Source of the DNA: Bacteroidota bacterium
GTDB lineage: Bacteria > Bacteroidota > Bacteroidia > Bacteroidales > JAAUTT01
NCBI GenBank assembly: GCA_023429135.1
Contig: JAEYWD010000118.1
Location: 1 to 64,000 of the forward strand
Reading direction: 5' to 3'
Length of the DNA stretch: 64,000 nucleotides
The notes under the pieces are model-generated. The model ran no database searches and had not been told where the DNA came from. It saw only the letters and a list, made by a program, of their open reading frames with translations. The translations under genes and the position numbers were made by a program. Of the stretch, positions 7,855 through 17,704 are shown piece after piece. How positions within the stretch are numbered: position 1 is the stretch's first letter; the number at the start of each line of letters is the position of its first letter.

Positions 7855-9114
7855 CTATCTGAAAACAGTCTGAGTTCTGTTGGGTCCAACAGAAACTATA
7901 GTAACAGGAGCACCTACTTCCTTTTCGATGAATTTAATATAATCAAGAAGTTCAACTGGTAAATCCTCAACCGTTTGAGCATTGGTGATGTCTTGCTTCC
8001 AACCTTTAAATTCCTTGTAAACCGGTTCAATCTCAACATTTACATCATATGGAAGCTGATCGGTAAATTTACCGTTTATTTTATATTGAGTACATACTTT
8101 GATAGTATCGAAACCCGACAAAACATCAGGTTTTGTCATTATAAGCTGCGTTACTCCATTAATAATAACTGAGTAGCGAAGAGCAGGAATATCAAGCCAG
8201 CCACAGCGGCGAGGTCTTCCGGTTGTAGCACCGAATTCATGACCAATCTTACGCAGATTTTCGCCAGTTTCGTCGTTTAATTCAGTAGGGAAAGGACCAC
8301 TTCCAACACGGGTACAATAAGCTTTAACAATACCCATTACTTCTCCAATCCGGGTTGGAGCAACTCCCAGACCTGTGCAGGCCCCGGCACAAATGGTATT
8401 CGAAGATGTTACAAAGGGATACGATCCAAAATCAATATCAAGCATGGTACCCTGAGCACCTTCGGCAAGAGCTGACTTACCTTCGGAAAGATATTTATTC
8501 ATCGAATATTCACTATCGATCACCTGGAACTGGCGAATAGTTTCAATTCCAAGGAACCATTCAGCTTCCTTCGTTTCGAGTTCGTATTCGAAATTATATT
8601 GCTTTAAAATATCGGCATGTTTGCTTTTAAGATAGTTATATTTTTCTTTGAAGTCGGGAGCAAAAATATCGCCTATTCTTAAACCATTCCTACCGGTTTT
8701 ATCCATATATGTTGGTCCGATACCACGAAGAGTGGACCCGATTTTACTTACACCTTTTGAAGCTTCGGAGGCGGCATCGAGTAAGCGGTGAGTAGGAAGG
8801 ATAAGATGCGCTTTCTTCGAAATAAACAAATTGCTGAAATTTACATTCAACGTTTTTAAAGCATCAATCTCTTTCTTGAAAACAACAGGGTCGATAACAA
8901 CACCATTTCCGATGATGTTTACCTTTTCGCTATGAAAAATACCCGAAGGTATTGTGTGCAGAACATGTTTGATATTATTAAACTCCAGAGAATGTCCGGC
9001 GTTTGGACCACCCTGAAAACGGGCAATCACATCATACTTTGGAGTTAATACATCCACAATTTTTCCTTTACCTTCGTCGCCCCATTGAAGGCCAAGTAAT
9101 ACGTCTAATTTCAT
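7855..9114 (-). CDS. purA: Adenylosuccinate synthetase
   Basis: A 419-residue enzyme joining IMP and aspartate with GTP in the first committed step to AMP. The phosphate loop GLQWGDEGKGK is at residues 8-18 and the GPTYMDKTGRNGLRIGD and FGATTGRPRRCGWLD segments are intact. The length is normal for the family. The ATG at 9114 is preferred over an in-frame TTG two codons upstream. It is the last of a minus-strand series relA/spoT, fur, purA, an order common in Bacteroidota, but 216 nt separate it from fur so it may have its own promoter. Confidence 0.97.
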   Translation of the reverse strand: MKLDVLLGLQWGDEGKGKIVDVLTPKYDVIARFQGGPNAGHSLEFNNIKHVLHTIPSGIFHSEKVNIIGNGVVIDPVVFKKEIDALKTLNVNFSNLFISKKAHLILPTHRLLDAASEASKGVSKIGSTLRGIGPTYMDKTGRNGLRIGDIFAPDFKEKYNYLKSKHADILKQYNFEYELETKEAEWFLGIETIRQFQVIDSEYSMNKYLSEGKSALAEGAQGTMLDIDFGSYPFVTSSNTICAGACTGLGVAPTRIGEVMGIVKAYCTRVGSGPFPTELNDETGENLRKIGHEFGATTGRPRRCGWLDIPALRYSVIINGVTQLIMTKPDVLSGFDTIKVCTQYKINGKFTDQLPYDVNVEIEPVYKEFKGWKQDITNAQTVEDLPVELLDYIKFIEKEVGAPVTIVSVGPNRTQTVFR

Positions 9115-9336
9115 TATCAAAGTTTTTTAATATTCTGAATTTTAATTAAGCGGCACATAAAACTTTATGAACATGCCTCAACTACAATATCAAATATTTG
9201 GTATTGTACACATTTGCAAATAATTGAAATTTCTTACCGGAGGTCTAAGGTACAAATAAATGGTATTCAAAACCGGACTGTGAAAAAGTTTTTTAAAAGT
9301 TTATATGCAAAGGAACATCAAATTCCTGCACGGAAG

Positions 9337-9798
9337 TTACCTTTTCTCTTTGCCGTTTGCATTATCTTTAATTACGCCGTAAATGTAGAGGGAGTGATGC
9401 GATGGATCGAAGTTATGTAATTCGCAGGCTGTTTTTATAATTTCATGAATGCGTGGATCGCAGAATTCAATAACCTGACCCGATTGGGTACAAATGAGGT
9501 GATCGTGCTGGGTGCACTGATAGGCTTTTTCGAATTGTGAAATATTTTTTCCAAATTGATGCTTAACCACCAGATTGCAGTCTAATAATAAATCGATAGT
9601 ATTATATAAGGTTGCCCGGCTGACTCTATAATTCTTATTTTTCATAAAAATATAGAGCGACTCAATATCGAAATGACTGTCGCGCGAATAGATTTCATCG
9701 AGTATTGCGTACCGTTCAGGGGTTTTACGATGGCCTTTTTTTTCGAGGTATTCAGTAAATATCTTCTTGACAGTTTCTTTGGTACTATCTTGAATCAT
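9337..9798 (-). CDS. fur: Fur family transcriptional regulator
   Basis: A 153-residue regulator with an N-terminal winged helix (KKGHRKTPERYAILDEIY, with the recognition helix in SRATLYNTIDLLLD) and a C-terminal dimer domain holding QHDHLICTQSGQVIEF, the Fur metal-binding segment. The structural-zinc CxxC of classical Fur reads C-T-Q-S, so the second cysteine is missing. The metal specificity (Fe, Zn or peroxide-sensing PerR type) therefore cannot be assigned. It lies 81 nt downstream of relA/spoT and upstream of purA on the same strand. Confidence 0.88.
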   Translation of the reverse strand: MIQDSTKETVKKIFTEYLEKKGHRKTPERYAILDEIYSRDSHFDIESLYIFMKNKNYRVSRATLYNTIDLLLDCNLVVKHQFGKNISQFEKAYQCTQHDHLICTQSGQVIEFCDPRIHEIIKTACELHNFDPSHHSLYIYGVIKDNANGKEKR

Positions 9799-9879
9799 AA
9801 CTTAGTCTAATTATAAATAACATCCAAAAATAAAATTTTTTTTCCAATTAATACGTGTGTAGACTAAATAAAAATAAGA

Positions 9880-12132
9880 TTACTCCTGAACAACTTCTAT
9901 ACGGGTTACCGACTCAACCCCTTTAACTTTCAATAAGGTAGAAATCAGAAAATCGATATCTTTTGCATTATGAACATACAAATCCAAATAACCTTCAAAA
10001 ATACCGTCATGACTTGCCAGGTTAATTGTGCGGATATTAACATTCAACTTAGTCGTAATCACCTGCGTAATCTGGTTATAAATTCCGAACCTGTCAATCC
10101 CCTGTATGGCAACCCTGGTCAGGAATGAAAGAATTTTATAGGTAGTCCATTTGGAAGGTACTATCAACTCTCCATGACTCGATACAAGCTTTACCGCGTT
10201 GATGCATCTGGATTTATGAATAATAACTACGTCGTTTGCACTCCTGTGCCCAACTATATCGTCGCCGGGAATGGGGTTACAACACTTTGCCAGTTTATAA
10301 TTCGGTTCCGATCCGTCTTCAGTATCTTTAAGAATGAAAGTAGCTTTAGGATCGATACGACCATTTGTTTCTTCAATATCATCATCAACATCATCTTTCT
10401 TACCAACGCCTGGAATCACTTTGGTAAACTGAAGTTCCCAGTAACGTATCCACTTGTTTTTAGTGTTTTTTTTGAGAACCCTGGCCAAATCGTCGAGCAG
10501 AATAATGTTACTCCCTATTTTACTGTAAAGTTCGTCTTTGGAACTTACCTCATATTCGGGTAGCAACTTTTTAAATATGCGTGAGCTTGGAGTAAGGTTA
10601 AGCTCCTTAAGCTTTTTCTCAAGCGTTGTTTTTCCAAGTTCTATGCGGTTTTTGGTTTCAACCTTTATAGAATCCTTGATTGCCGATTTGGCCTTGGCAG
10701 TAACAACATACTCGAGCCATTCCTTTTGCGATTTCTTTTTATCAGAAGTTAGAATCTCCACCTGATCGCCACTGAAAAGCACTTGGTTTAAGGGAACCAA
10801 CTTATGATTTACCTTGGCGGCAATGGCCGAATTGCCAATCTCCGAGTGAATTTCGAAAGCAAAATCGAGGGCAATTGCATTTTTAGGCAATGCTTTTATT
10901 TGTCCTTTGGGAGTAAAAACATGAATTTCGGACGAAAACAAATTCATCTTAAATTCATCTAGAAACTCGAGAGCATCCGAATTCGGATTGTCGAGCATCT
11001 CGCGAATTTTCTTCAACCATTTATCAAGCTCCGACTCCTGCGATTGCACGTTTTTATACTTCCAGTGAGCAGCAAACCCACGTTCAGCAATTTCGTCCAT
11101 ACGGCGGGTTCTTATCTGAACTTCCACCCACTTCCCATGAGGGCCCATCACTGTTGCATGAAGGGCTTCATAACCATTGGCCTTGGGAGTACTTACCCAG
11201 TCGCGGATACGCTCAGGTTTGGGACGATAAATATCAGTTATAATGGCATAAATATTCCAGCATTGAGTTTTCTCAGGTACATCTTGTTGGGGATCAAATA
11301 TTATCCTGATGGCCAATAAGTCGTACACCTCTTCGAAGGGAACCCCTTTATGCTGCATCTTGTGATAAATGGAATATATTGATTTTGACCTGCCGTTAAT
11401 ATCGTGGGTGATATTTAAATGATTTAACCGCTCATTTATTGGTTTGATAAATTCATCGATAAGCTTCTGTCGCGTAGCTTCGTTATCGCTGAGCCGATTA
11501 ATAATTTCATTGTAAATTTTAGGATGCCGGTATTTGAGGCTTAAATCTTCCATCTCGGTTTTGATGGCGTAGAGCCCTAAACGATGAGCAAGAGGAGCGT
11601 ATAAATAAATGGTTTCGCCAGCAATTTTAATCTGCTTATGAGGAAGAAGCGCATCAAGCGTGCGCATATTATGAAGGCGGTCCGCCAGCTTTATCAAAAT
11701 AACCCGAACGTCGTCCGACAAAGTCAACAACATTTTCCTGAAATTCTCTGCCTGAAGCGATGAATTTTTGTCGAATACTCCCGAAATTTTAGTAAGCCCG
11801 TCGACAATAGAGGCTATTTTGGAGCCAAAATTAGTTTCGATGTATTCGAGCGTATAATCGGTATCTTCTACGATATCGTGAAGCAGCGAGCAAACAATAG
11901 AAGTAGTTCCCAAGCCTATTTCCTGCGCAACAATTTTTGCTACAGCAATAGGATGGTGAATATAAGGCTCTCCCGATTTCCTCTTCATTTCCTTATGAGC
12001 CTCGTGAGCAAGTTCAAAAGCCCGAACAACAGTATTCCTGTCTTCCTCGGTCTGAACCCTGACACAAGCACTAAGGAGGTCATCGAATCTCCGCCTGATT
12101 TCCAGTTCTTCTGCTTCTGTAAGAACAGCCAT
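9880..12132 (-). CDS. Bifunctional (p)ppGpp synthetase/hydrolase, RelA/SpoT family
   Basis: A 750-residue long RSH enzyme controlling the stringent response. The hydrolase HD site is intact (HH at 59-60 and HDIVED at 85-90). The synthetase site is intact too (TPKANGYEALHATV, EVQIRT, and the later HWKYK), so both activities are expected. A TGS domain follows (IHVFTPKGQIKALPKNAIALDFAFEIHSEIG), then the zinc-finger/helical region with AKCCNPIPGDDIVG and a C-terminal ACT/RRM domain ending near RIEVVQE. In Bacteroidota this is usually the main Rel protein. It stands 64 nt downstream of the fibronectin-III protein gene and upstream of fur. Confidence 0.96.
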   Translation of the reverse strand: MAVLTEAEELEIRRRFDDLLSACVRVQTEEDRNTVVRAFELAHEAHKEMKRKSGEPYIHHPIAVAKIVAQEIGLGTTSIVCSLLHDIVEDTDYTLEYIETNFGSKIASIVDGLTKISGVFDKNSSLQAENFRKMLLTLSDDVRVILIKLADRLHNMRTLDALLPHKQIKIAGETIYLYAPLAHRLGLYAIKTEMEDLSLKYRHPKIYNEIINRLSDNEATRQKLIDEFIKPINERLNHLNITHDINGRSKSIYSIYHKMQHKGVPFEEVYDLLAIRIIFDPQQDVPEKTQCWNIYAIITDIYRPKPERIRDWVSTPKANGYEALHATVMGPHGKWVEVQIRTRRMDEIAERGFAAHWKYKNVQSQESELDKWLKKIREMLDNPNSDALEFLDEFKMNLFSSEIHVFTPKGQIKALPKNAIALDFAFEIHSEIGNSAIAAKVNHKLVPLNQVLFSGDQVEILTSDKKKSQKEWLEYVVTAKAKSAIKDSIKVETKNRIELGKTTLEKKLKELNLTPSSRIFKKLLPEYEVSSKDELYSKIGSNIILLDDLARVLKKNTKNKWIRYWELQFTKVIPGVGKKDDVDDDIEETNGRIDPKATFILKDTEDGSEPNYKLAKCCNPIPGDDIVGHRSANDVVIIHKSRCINAVKLVSSHGELIVPSKWTTYKILSFLTRVAIQGIDRFGIYNQITQVITTKLNVNIRTINLASHDGIFEGYLDLYVHNAKDIDFLISTLLKVKGVESVTRIEVVQE

Positions 12133-12196
12133 GCTTAAAACCTCAAATTTTAAGTTGCAAATTTAACATTATTACAAGATTATTCAGCCTGGAATT

Positions 12197-13738
12197 CTAC
12201 GGGTAAATAAGATTAAAGTTGCCGCGCTCTTCATGAACTTTTCCGGCACCATTTTCAATTTTTATATAGTAAATGTAGGTTCCTTCCAAAGCTTTTTTCC
12301 CGTCAGGCAACAATCCGTTCCATCCTTCTGACGTATTGCTTGTTTCCCAAATTTTAGCACCATACCTGTTGTAAACTACAAATTTATACTTCGAAGGCAA
12401 TACTGCGAAAGTTGGTTTAAATAGGTCATTCTTCCCGTTATTATCGGGTGTAAATGCATTAGGAACATAAACCTCTCCGGTCATATTAACGCAAAAAATA
12501 TTAGACTCCGATGTAAATTTATTACCATTGACGTCGGGGTTCGAGATAATCTTAACCTGATAACACAAATCGCCTGATAGTTGATCCTGCCCATTGATAA
12601 CATCCGAATATTCTGTATCTCCGGGCGAAAGACTCTTCAAAAGCTGTTCGGTTCCACCTTCGGAACGGTAAACCTGCACCTCGTTTGTTCCCTGCGCCCA
12701 GCTCTCGAAGCTGTTCCAGTTGAGCTTATTGGTCATCGATTCGGTTTTACCTTTAAGAACTATGTTATTTACAGGAATTGAACTAACTCCTTCAATTTTA
12801 CATTTACTTACATAGGTGAGTTTGTAATTATAAATTTTATTTGTAGAAATCGCATCTGAATAATCAATGGTTCCGTTTGCCGTTTTCTGAAGTTCGGCAA
12901 GTAAAGTATATTTATCAGCTCCGGCTTCAGTCCTGTAAAGACGGTAGGCATCGCTCACGGTTGCCGGGTCGACGCTAAAGTGAAGATCAACCTGATTGGT
13001 ACCGGAATAGCGGGTGTACTCGCCTGTCATATAGGTAGGTGGCAAAGGTGCATCTGTAGAAATACAAACTTTATTCGAAAATGAAGCAACTCCATCGTTT
13101 CGAACAGCAGAAACATAAAAGCAATAATTGGTATTTTGTTTTATTCCAGGAACTATACATTCCAATGTACTGGAATTAACATCTCCAAACTTTGTAATTA
13201 CCAGATTTTCATCTATCAGAAAAACATTATATCCTGTAAGGTTATTTCCCCACCCTATATAAGGTTTCCACTTAATAATGATAGCTGACTTACAGCTATC
13301 ATAAACTGCCGTGCTAAATAAAGTACTATGGGAAGGATCAGTTCTCAGGCTTTCTTTACCAACACCTCCTGTAGCAACAATGTTGAAGTTTACTGTAGAG
13401 GTAAGAACTTTGGGAAAAGAGAAAGTATGGGAATATGGAGGAGAAGTAATATTAACGGTAGTAATCGGATAACTCTTGCCGGGTTCACGTTCTTCCTGAA
13501 TTATATAACCGGTTACCCAACTACTTGGACTCGGTTTCCAATGGACAGTAACATTACCATTATCGGGATTTATACTGACGTAATCGAAAACAGGGGGATC
13601 AGGAGTTTGGGCACCAGCCTTGACAACAATGAAAAGAAGAAGAAATGATATAAAAACCCATTTACATAGGAGCCCCAACCACCACCTGGTAAAAGTCCTC
13701 CTCTTTGAGGTGTTTTTGGGCAAGTTGAAGTATATCAT
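12197..13738 (-). CDS. Secreted fibronectin type III protein with type B T9SS sorting domain
   Basis: Up to 513 residues. A hydrophobic segment (KWVFISFLLLFIVVKAGAQ) ending in AGAQ is a signal peptide, preceded by a long basic stretch if the ATG at 13738 is used. Several fibronectin-III-like domains follow (for example PDPPVFDYVSINPDNGNVTVHWKP). The C-terminus has YVPNAFTPDNNGKNDLFKP and EGTYIYYIKIENG, the gliding-motility-associated CHU_C/type B sorting domain recognised by the type IX secretion system. The frame overlaps the upstream M16 gene by up to 77 nt; an in-frame TTG at about 13677 is an alternative start that shortens the overlap. It is probably surface-attached; the ligand is unknown. 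Confidence 0.82.
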   Translation of the reverse strand: MIYFNLPKNTSKRRTFTRWWLGLLCKWVFISFLLLFIVVKAGAQTPDPPVFDYVSINPDNGNVTVHWKPSPSSWVTGYIIQEEREPGKSYPITTVNITSPPYSHTFSFPKVLTSTVNFNIVATGGVGKESLRTDPSHSTLFSTAVYDSCKSAIIIKWKPYIGWGNNLTGYNVFLIDENLVITKFGDVNSSTLECIVPGIKQNTNYCFYVSAVRNDGVASFSNKVCISTDAPLPPTYMTGEYTRYSGTNQVDLHFSVDPATVSDAYRLYRTEAGADKYTLLAELQKTANGTIDYSDAISTNKIYNYKLTYVSKCKIEGVSSIPVNNIVLKGKTESMTNKLNWNSFESWAQGTNEVQVYRSEGGTEQLLKSLSPGDTEYSDVINGQDQLSGDLCYQVKIISNPDVNGNKFTSESNIFCVNMTGEVYVPNAFTPDNNGKNDLFKPTFAVLPSKYKFVVYNRYGAKIWETSNTSEGWNGLLPDGKKALEGTYIYYIKIENGAGKVHEERGNFNLIYP

Positions 13739-14948
13739 CCGAAGTAATTCTGTTTAATTGATAGATAAAGTTATAATAATATTCATAAGCAAGGTTATAA
13801 TCGAGTATGGATATAAAACTATCGGCCTGAGCAAAAGGTCCGTCGAACATCCTTACAGTTTCGCCGAGCATATAGTTTTTAACCCTTTCGAGTTCCTCCC
13901 GTGGCACAAGTTCTGTGCGCAGTTTCTTCATTTCCTTGTAAATTTCGGCAACAGCTTCAAAGGTAACATTTGTCCCCACCTCCGTAGTTATGGCCATATA
14001 TCCCGAATGTATAAAAGATACCAGTAAAGAACTTATTCCGTAGGTAAATCCTTTTTCTTCCCGGATATTTTTCATCAACCTGGAACCGAAGTAACCACCT
14101 AATATAACGTTCAGAACGGTTAAACCGGTATAATCAGGATCAAGTTTGTTCGGAAATATCTTTCCTATTCTGATGGCGGATTGCACAGCATCGGCCTTTT
14201 CGATAAAACAAATTCTGTCGGCGGCTGGGTGAGTGCTGAATTCTTTGGCACTTTCAGGTTGATCTAGCTTTTTTCCCTGACCAAAAAATTTATTAATAGT
14301 TCCGATGTCGTCATTGGTTATTTTGCCCGATAACACAATTTTTGCCTGAGGGAGCTTATAGGTTAAATTAAAAAAATCGTTTAACCTTGCAGAAGATAAA
14401 AAATCAAAATCTTCTTTTTTAACCGAATAGCCATAGGGATGATTGTTCCCAAAAATTAACTGGGAAAGTTTAACACGGGCAGTATTCTTAACTTTAGTCT
14501 GTTCAATTTCAAATATTTGCTTGTGCTTATTGCGAAATATCTCAAGCTCCGATTCTCTAAAAGCAGGCTGGGTGAGGACCTCGTGAAATAATGGCATTAC
14601 CTGATCAACATATTTCTTCAGCACAAGAATGCCAACACTTGCGTTATCCTTATCAACACTAAAATTGGTATATGCACCGTAATAGTCCATTATATTGGCA
14701 ATTTCTGATGCCGATTTAGCCTTTGTACCATCCGACATTTGATTATTGGCAGCAAAAGCAACCAAAGGAGCAGTTTGATACCAGTTCCCTGCCGGAAAAA
14801 TCAGGTCAACCTTTAGAATATCCTGATCCCCGTTATTGATTGTATAAACCGTATTGCCGTTATCGAGCCCAAATTTCTGAGCCTCAATAATATTAAACCG
14901 CTCAATTTTCCTTATTGCCGGAATCACCTTCCTGTCTAACTGATTCAT
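13662..14948 (-). CDS. M16 family peptidase homologue, non-catalytic partner subunit
   Basis: A 428-residue pitrilysin/processing-peptidase fold protein without the zinc HxxEH motif. It keeps the C-terminal R/Y pair region typical of this family (GGYFGSRLMKNIREEKGFTYGIS), used by heterodimeric M16 enzymes to help hold substrate. It lies 9 nt downstream of a catalytic M16 gene, matching the alpha/beta arrangement of mitochondrial processing peptidase and of bacterial M16B pairs. No signal peptide is visible, so the pair is probably cytoplasmic. Its 3' end overlaps the start of the fibronectin-III gene. Confidence 0.88.
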   Translation of the reverse strand: MNQLDRKVIPAIRKIERFNIIEAQKFGLDNGNTVYTINNGDQDILKVDLIFPAGNWYQTAPLVAFAANNQMSDGTKAKSASEIANIMDYYGAYTNFSVDKDNASVGILVLKKYVDQVMPLFHEVLTQPAFRESELEIFRNKHKQIFEIEQTKVKNTARVKLSQLIFGNNHPYGYSVKKEDFDFLSSARLNDFFNLTYKLPQAKIVLSGKITNDDIGTINKFFGQGKKLDQPESAKEFSTHPAADRICFIEKADAVQSAIRIGKIFPNKLDPDYTGLTVLNVILGGYFGSRLMKNIREEKGFTYGISSLLVSFIHSGYMAITTEVGTNVTFEAVAEIYKEMKKLRTELVPREELERVKNYMLGETVRMFDGPFAQADSFISILDYNLAYEYYYNFIYQLNRITSDDILQLAQKHLKEEDFYQVVVGAPM

Positions 14949-14957
14949 ATCAAAAGT

Positions 14958-16193
14958 TTATTCAGCGTAATAATATAATTTGGTGCAATTTTGAGGAACA
15001 AAGGTGCTCTTAGCCAATGAGATTATTTCTTTTCGGCCAGTAGCCATATACTTGTCAATTTCCGAATTCAGCAAAGCTGCGTCTCCCAGCATTTCGTAGT
15101 AACAGAGATTCATTGCCTTATTCATAATATTAACGTTAGCAAACTGAATGTTAGCTTCGTACTTGTTTTTTACTTTCTGAAGTTCTTCATCGGTAAATTC
15201 GTTGTTCTTTATTTTTTCTACCTCTTCCAGAATTGCTTCTTCAGCTTGTTTCATGGAAACATTTTTCATCAGTTTACCTGAAAATACAAATAATCCCGGA
15301 TCGAAATCGCTGGTTATATAGGCATTTATATCGCTAAACAACTGCTTTTTCTTAACAAGATTCTGATACAATCTTGAGGACCGACCGTTTGAAAGCAGGT
15401 CGGATATTATATCGAAACCATAAAAGCCGGAATTTATGCGTGCCGGCATATGATAAACCATATATATTGCATCGTAAGGAACATTTTTCCTCACCTCAAT
15501 TATCCTTTCTGAGGTTTGTTCAGGCTCCTGAAGTATTTTGGAATTTATAAGAACACGGCTTTCGATGGGTGCGAAATACTTGTTGCATAAATCATGTATA
15601 TGGTCTACAGTTACATCTCCACTAACAGAAAGAATAGCATTATTTGGAGCATAGAATCCATAAAAGAATTTCTTCACATCTCCCAGGGTGGCATCCTGAA
15701 TATGTGAAATATCTTTTCCAATGGTAGGCCATTTATAAGGATGAACTTTGTAAGCTTCAGGCCTCAGAAGCAGCCAGGCATCGCCATAAGGCTGATTCAG
15801 ATAACGTTGCCTGAATTCTTCACAAACCACGTTTTTCTGAACATCAAGAGACTTTTGAGAAAATTTAAGACCTAATAACCGGTCACTTTCGAGCCAGAAC
15901 CCTGTTTCCAGATTTTCGGCCGGGAGCGTAAGATAATAATTGGTAATATCGTTGCTGGTAAATGCGTTGTTGTCTCCTCCAACATTCTGAAGAGGCTCAT
16001 CAAACGACTCAATGTGCAGCGACCCTCCAAACATAAGATGTTCAAAAAGATGAGCAAATCCTGTTCTGTTTTCATTTTCGTTTCTCGATCCAACTTTATA
16101 AAGAAGACTCATAGCCGCCAAAGGAGTAGAATGATCCTCATTAACAATAACAACCAACCCATTCGGCAAAATGAATTTTTGAAAATTTACCAT
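14958..16193 (-). CDS. M16 family zinc peptidase, catalytic subunit
   Basis: A 411-residue protein with GFAHLFEHLMFGG near residues 45-57, the inverted zinc motif HxxEH, and the downstream glutamate in NVVCEEFRQR. These are the three zinc ligands and catalytic base of M16 peptidases. There is no visible signal peptide. It is the first gene of a pair with the inactive partner 9 nt downstream. The likely role is cleavage of peptides or misfolded proteins; the substrate is unknown. Confidence 0.92.
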   Translation of the reverse strand: MVNFQKFILPNGLVVIVNEDHSTPLAAMSLLYKVGSRNENENRTGFAHLFEHLMFGGSLHIESFDEPLQNVGGDNNAFTSNDITNYYLTLPAENLETGFWLESDRLLGLKFSQKSLDVQKNVVCEEFRQRYLNQPYGDAWLLLRPEAYKVHPYKWPTIGKDISHIQDATLGDVKKFFYGFYAPNNAILSVSGDVTVDHIHDLCNKYFAPIESRVLINSKILQEPEQTSERIIEVRKNVPYDAIYMVYHMPARINSGFYGFDIISDLLSNGRSSRLYQNLVKKKQLFSDINAYITSDFDPGLFVFSGKLMKNVSMKQAEEAILEEVEKIKNNEFTDEELQKVKNKYEANIQFANVNIMNKAMNLCYYEMLGDAALLNSEIDKYMATGRKEIISLAKSTFVPQNCTKLYYYAE

Positions 16194-16308
16194 TTATAAA
16201 TATTAAAATCAAAATTACATCATCGTAATTAGGACAAAGATGCATGTAATTTGTTAATTAAATAAATGGAATATTTGTTTTTTAACAATTAAGATCAGAT
16301 AAGGCTTT

Positions 16309-16983
16309 TCAGCCATGATTTGCTATCCTTCTCAGGTTATCAAGAGAGTTAATTTGAATATTTCTACCCTGCAACTGAATTATCCCATCGCGGTCGAATT
16401 CGTATAAAACTTTAATAACATTTTCGCGCGAAATATTGCATAACTCGGATAATTCTTTTCGCGACAGTAAAATATCAAAAGAAGTACTTTGGAAAACGTT
16501 TTCGGCCAGATAAAGTATAACATGCGCCAAACGTCCGTGAATGTTGTTTTGAGTAAGCGAAACCAGATTGTGATTAACATAATACAGCATCGAATAATTC
16601 AAACTTTTGAGAATATAACTGGATAAATTCGGGTTTTTATGAACTATATCCCTCATGATTTTTATGTCGGTAAGACAAACGATTGTTTCTTCGATAGCTG
16701 TAAGGTTAAAAGGTTGAATATCCTCAAAAATCATAGAGCCAAGTGCTAAAAACTCTTTATTTCCAATTACCGATAAGATCAGGTTCTTTCTTTCGAAATC
16801 AAGATGCACCTTAACATATCCGGAACATATAAATATTGTATCGGTTACAAATTCCCCTTTCTTAACCAGACAATCTCCCTTACTGTAAGTAATCAAGGTA
16901 CTGTTGGCTAGGAATAGTTCTTTCTCCTCCTGGTTCAAAATCCCAGCTAAATCTGTTGAATAAAATAAATCTATACACTTCAT
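16309..16983 (-). CDS. Crp/Fnr family transcriptional regulator
   Basis: A 224-residue regulator with an N-terminal cyclic-nucleotide-binding-type beta roll (residues about 25-120) and a C-terminal winged helix (HGRLAHVILYLAENVF, then LSRKELSELCNISRENVIKVLYEFDRDGII). No FNR-type N-terminal cysteine cluster is present (C3 and C38 only), so an oxygen-sensing iron-sulfur cluster is unlikely. The effector and targets are unknown. It is divergent from the stand-alone receiver at 17186 across about 200 nt of AT-rich DNA that must hold both promoters. Confidence 0.9.
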   Translation of the reverse strand: MKCIDLFYSTDLAGILNQEEKELFLANSTLITYSKGDCLVKKGEFVTDTIFICSGYVKVHLDFERKNLILSVIGNKEFLALGSMIFEDIQPFNLTAIEETIVCLTDIKIMRDIVHKNPNLSSYILKSLNYSMLYYVNHNLVSLTQNNIHGRLAHVILYLAENVFQSTSFDILLSRKELSELCNISRENVIKVLYEFDRDGIIQLQGRNIQINSLDNLRRIANHG

Positions 16984-17185
16984 ACCAAGGCCCGCAAAAT
17001 TGCAAATTCATTCAAATTTCATAGCTATTTCTAGCTATTGCTGTTCATTAATTACAATTAAACATACCTAATAAGTAAACACTAATTTCAAAATGTAACC
17101 GATATTACAAATAAAGATGTTTTATATCACTGAAAATTTTCATATTTTACATTAATTTTCACGTTAGAATTATAAAACAAAGAAG

Positions 17186-17566
17186 TTGGAACGCGACTGG
17201 AGCAAATATTCTTTATTAATTGTTGATGACGATGTTACAAGTATAATTCTTTTTGAAGAATTCCTTGCTTCAACTAAAATATTGATATTTTCAGCATCCA
17301 ACAGTAAAGATGCGCTTGAAATAGTAAAAACCCATCCTTTGGATCTAATTCTGATGGACCTACAGCTCGAAGATATTTCAGGATTCATTCTTCTTCAGGT
17401 AATTAGAGAACTTAATCCCAACATTCCTATCATTGCCGAAACTGCCTATGCCTCTCCTGACGATAAAAGAAAATGTATCTCTTCGGGATTTAACGGTTAT
17501 ATTTCAAAACCCATTCATCTCGAAATTCTGATCAAAGAAATTGACAAATATTTAACTTCGGAATAA
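17186..17566 (+). CDS. Stand-alone response regulator receiver
   Basis: A 126-residue CheY-like domain with no output domain. The acidic pair is in IVDDDVTS, the phosphorylated aspartate in LILMDLQLED, the conserved threonine in AETAYA and the lysine in YISKPI. Only a TTG start codon is available for this frame near the conserved N-terminus. The sequence resembles the C-terminal receiver of hybrid histidine kinases. No kinase gene is nearby, so the partner is encoded elsewhere. Confidence 0.85.
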   Translation: MERDWSKYSLLIVDDDVTSIILFEEFLASTKILIFSASNSKDALEIVKTHPLDLILMDLQLEDISGFILLQVIRELNPNIPIIAETAYASPDDKRKCISSGFNGYISKPIHLEILIKEIDKYLTSE

Positions 17567-17671
17567 GAACTCCGTTTGTCTTATACCTATTTTATTATCA
17601 ATAAATTAACAAGTGTTAAAATTTAATGTAGAAAATTTTCACTGATTTTTTTATAAAACTAATATAAGACC

Positions 17672-17679
17672 TACCTTTG
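17672..17679 (+). promoter_or_regulatory. -7 box for glyA
   Basis: TACCTTTG matches TAnnTTTG exactly, 25 nt before the ATG. The -33 region is a T-rich stretch without a clean TTTG. Confidence 0.5.
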
Positions 17680-17704
17680 AAAGCCTAAAACAAATCACAC
17701 ATAT

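Noticed and set aside
10174..10563. Open frame of 129 codons on the plus strand inside relA/spoT
   Set aside because: It is antisense to a conserved enzyme with all catalytic motifs and has no domain of its own.
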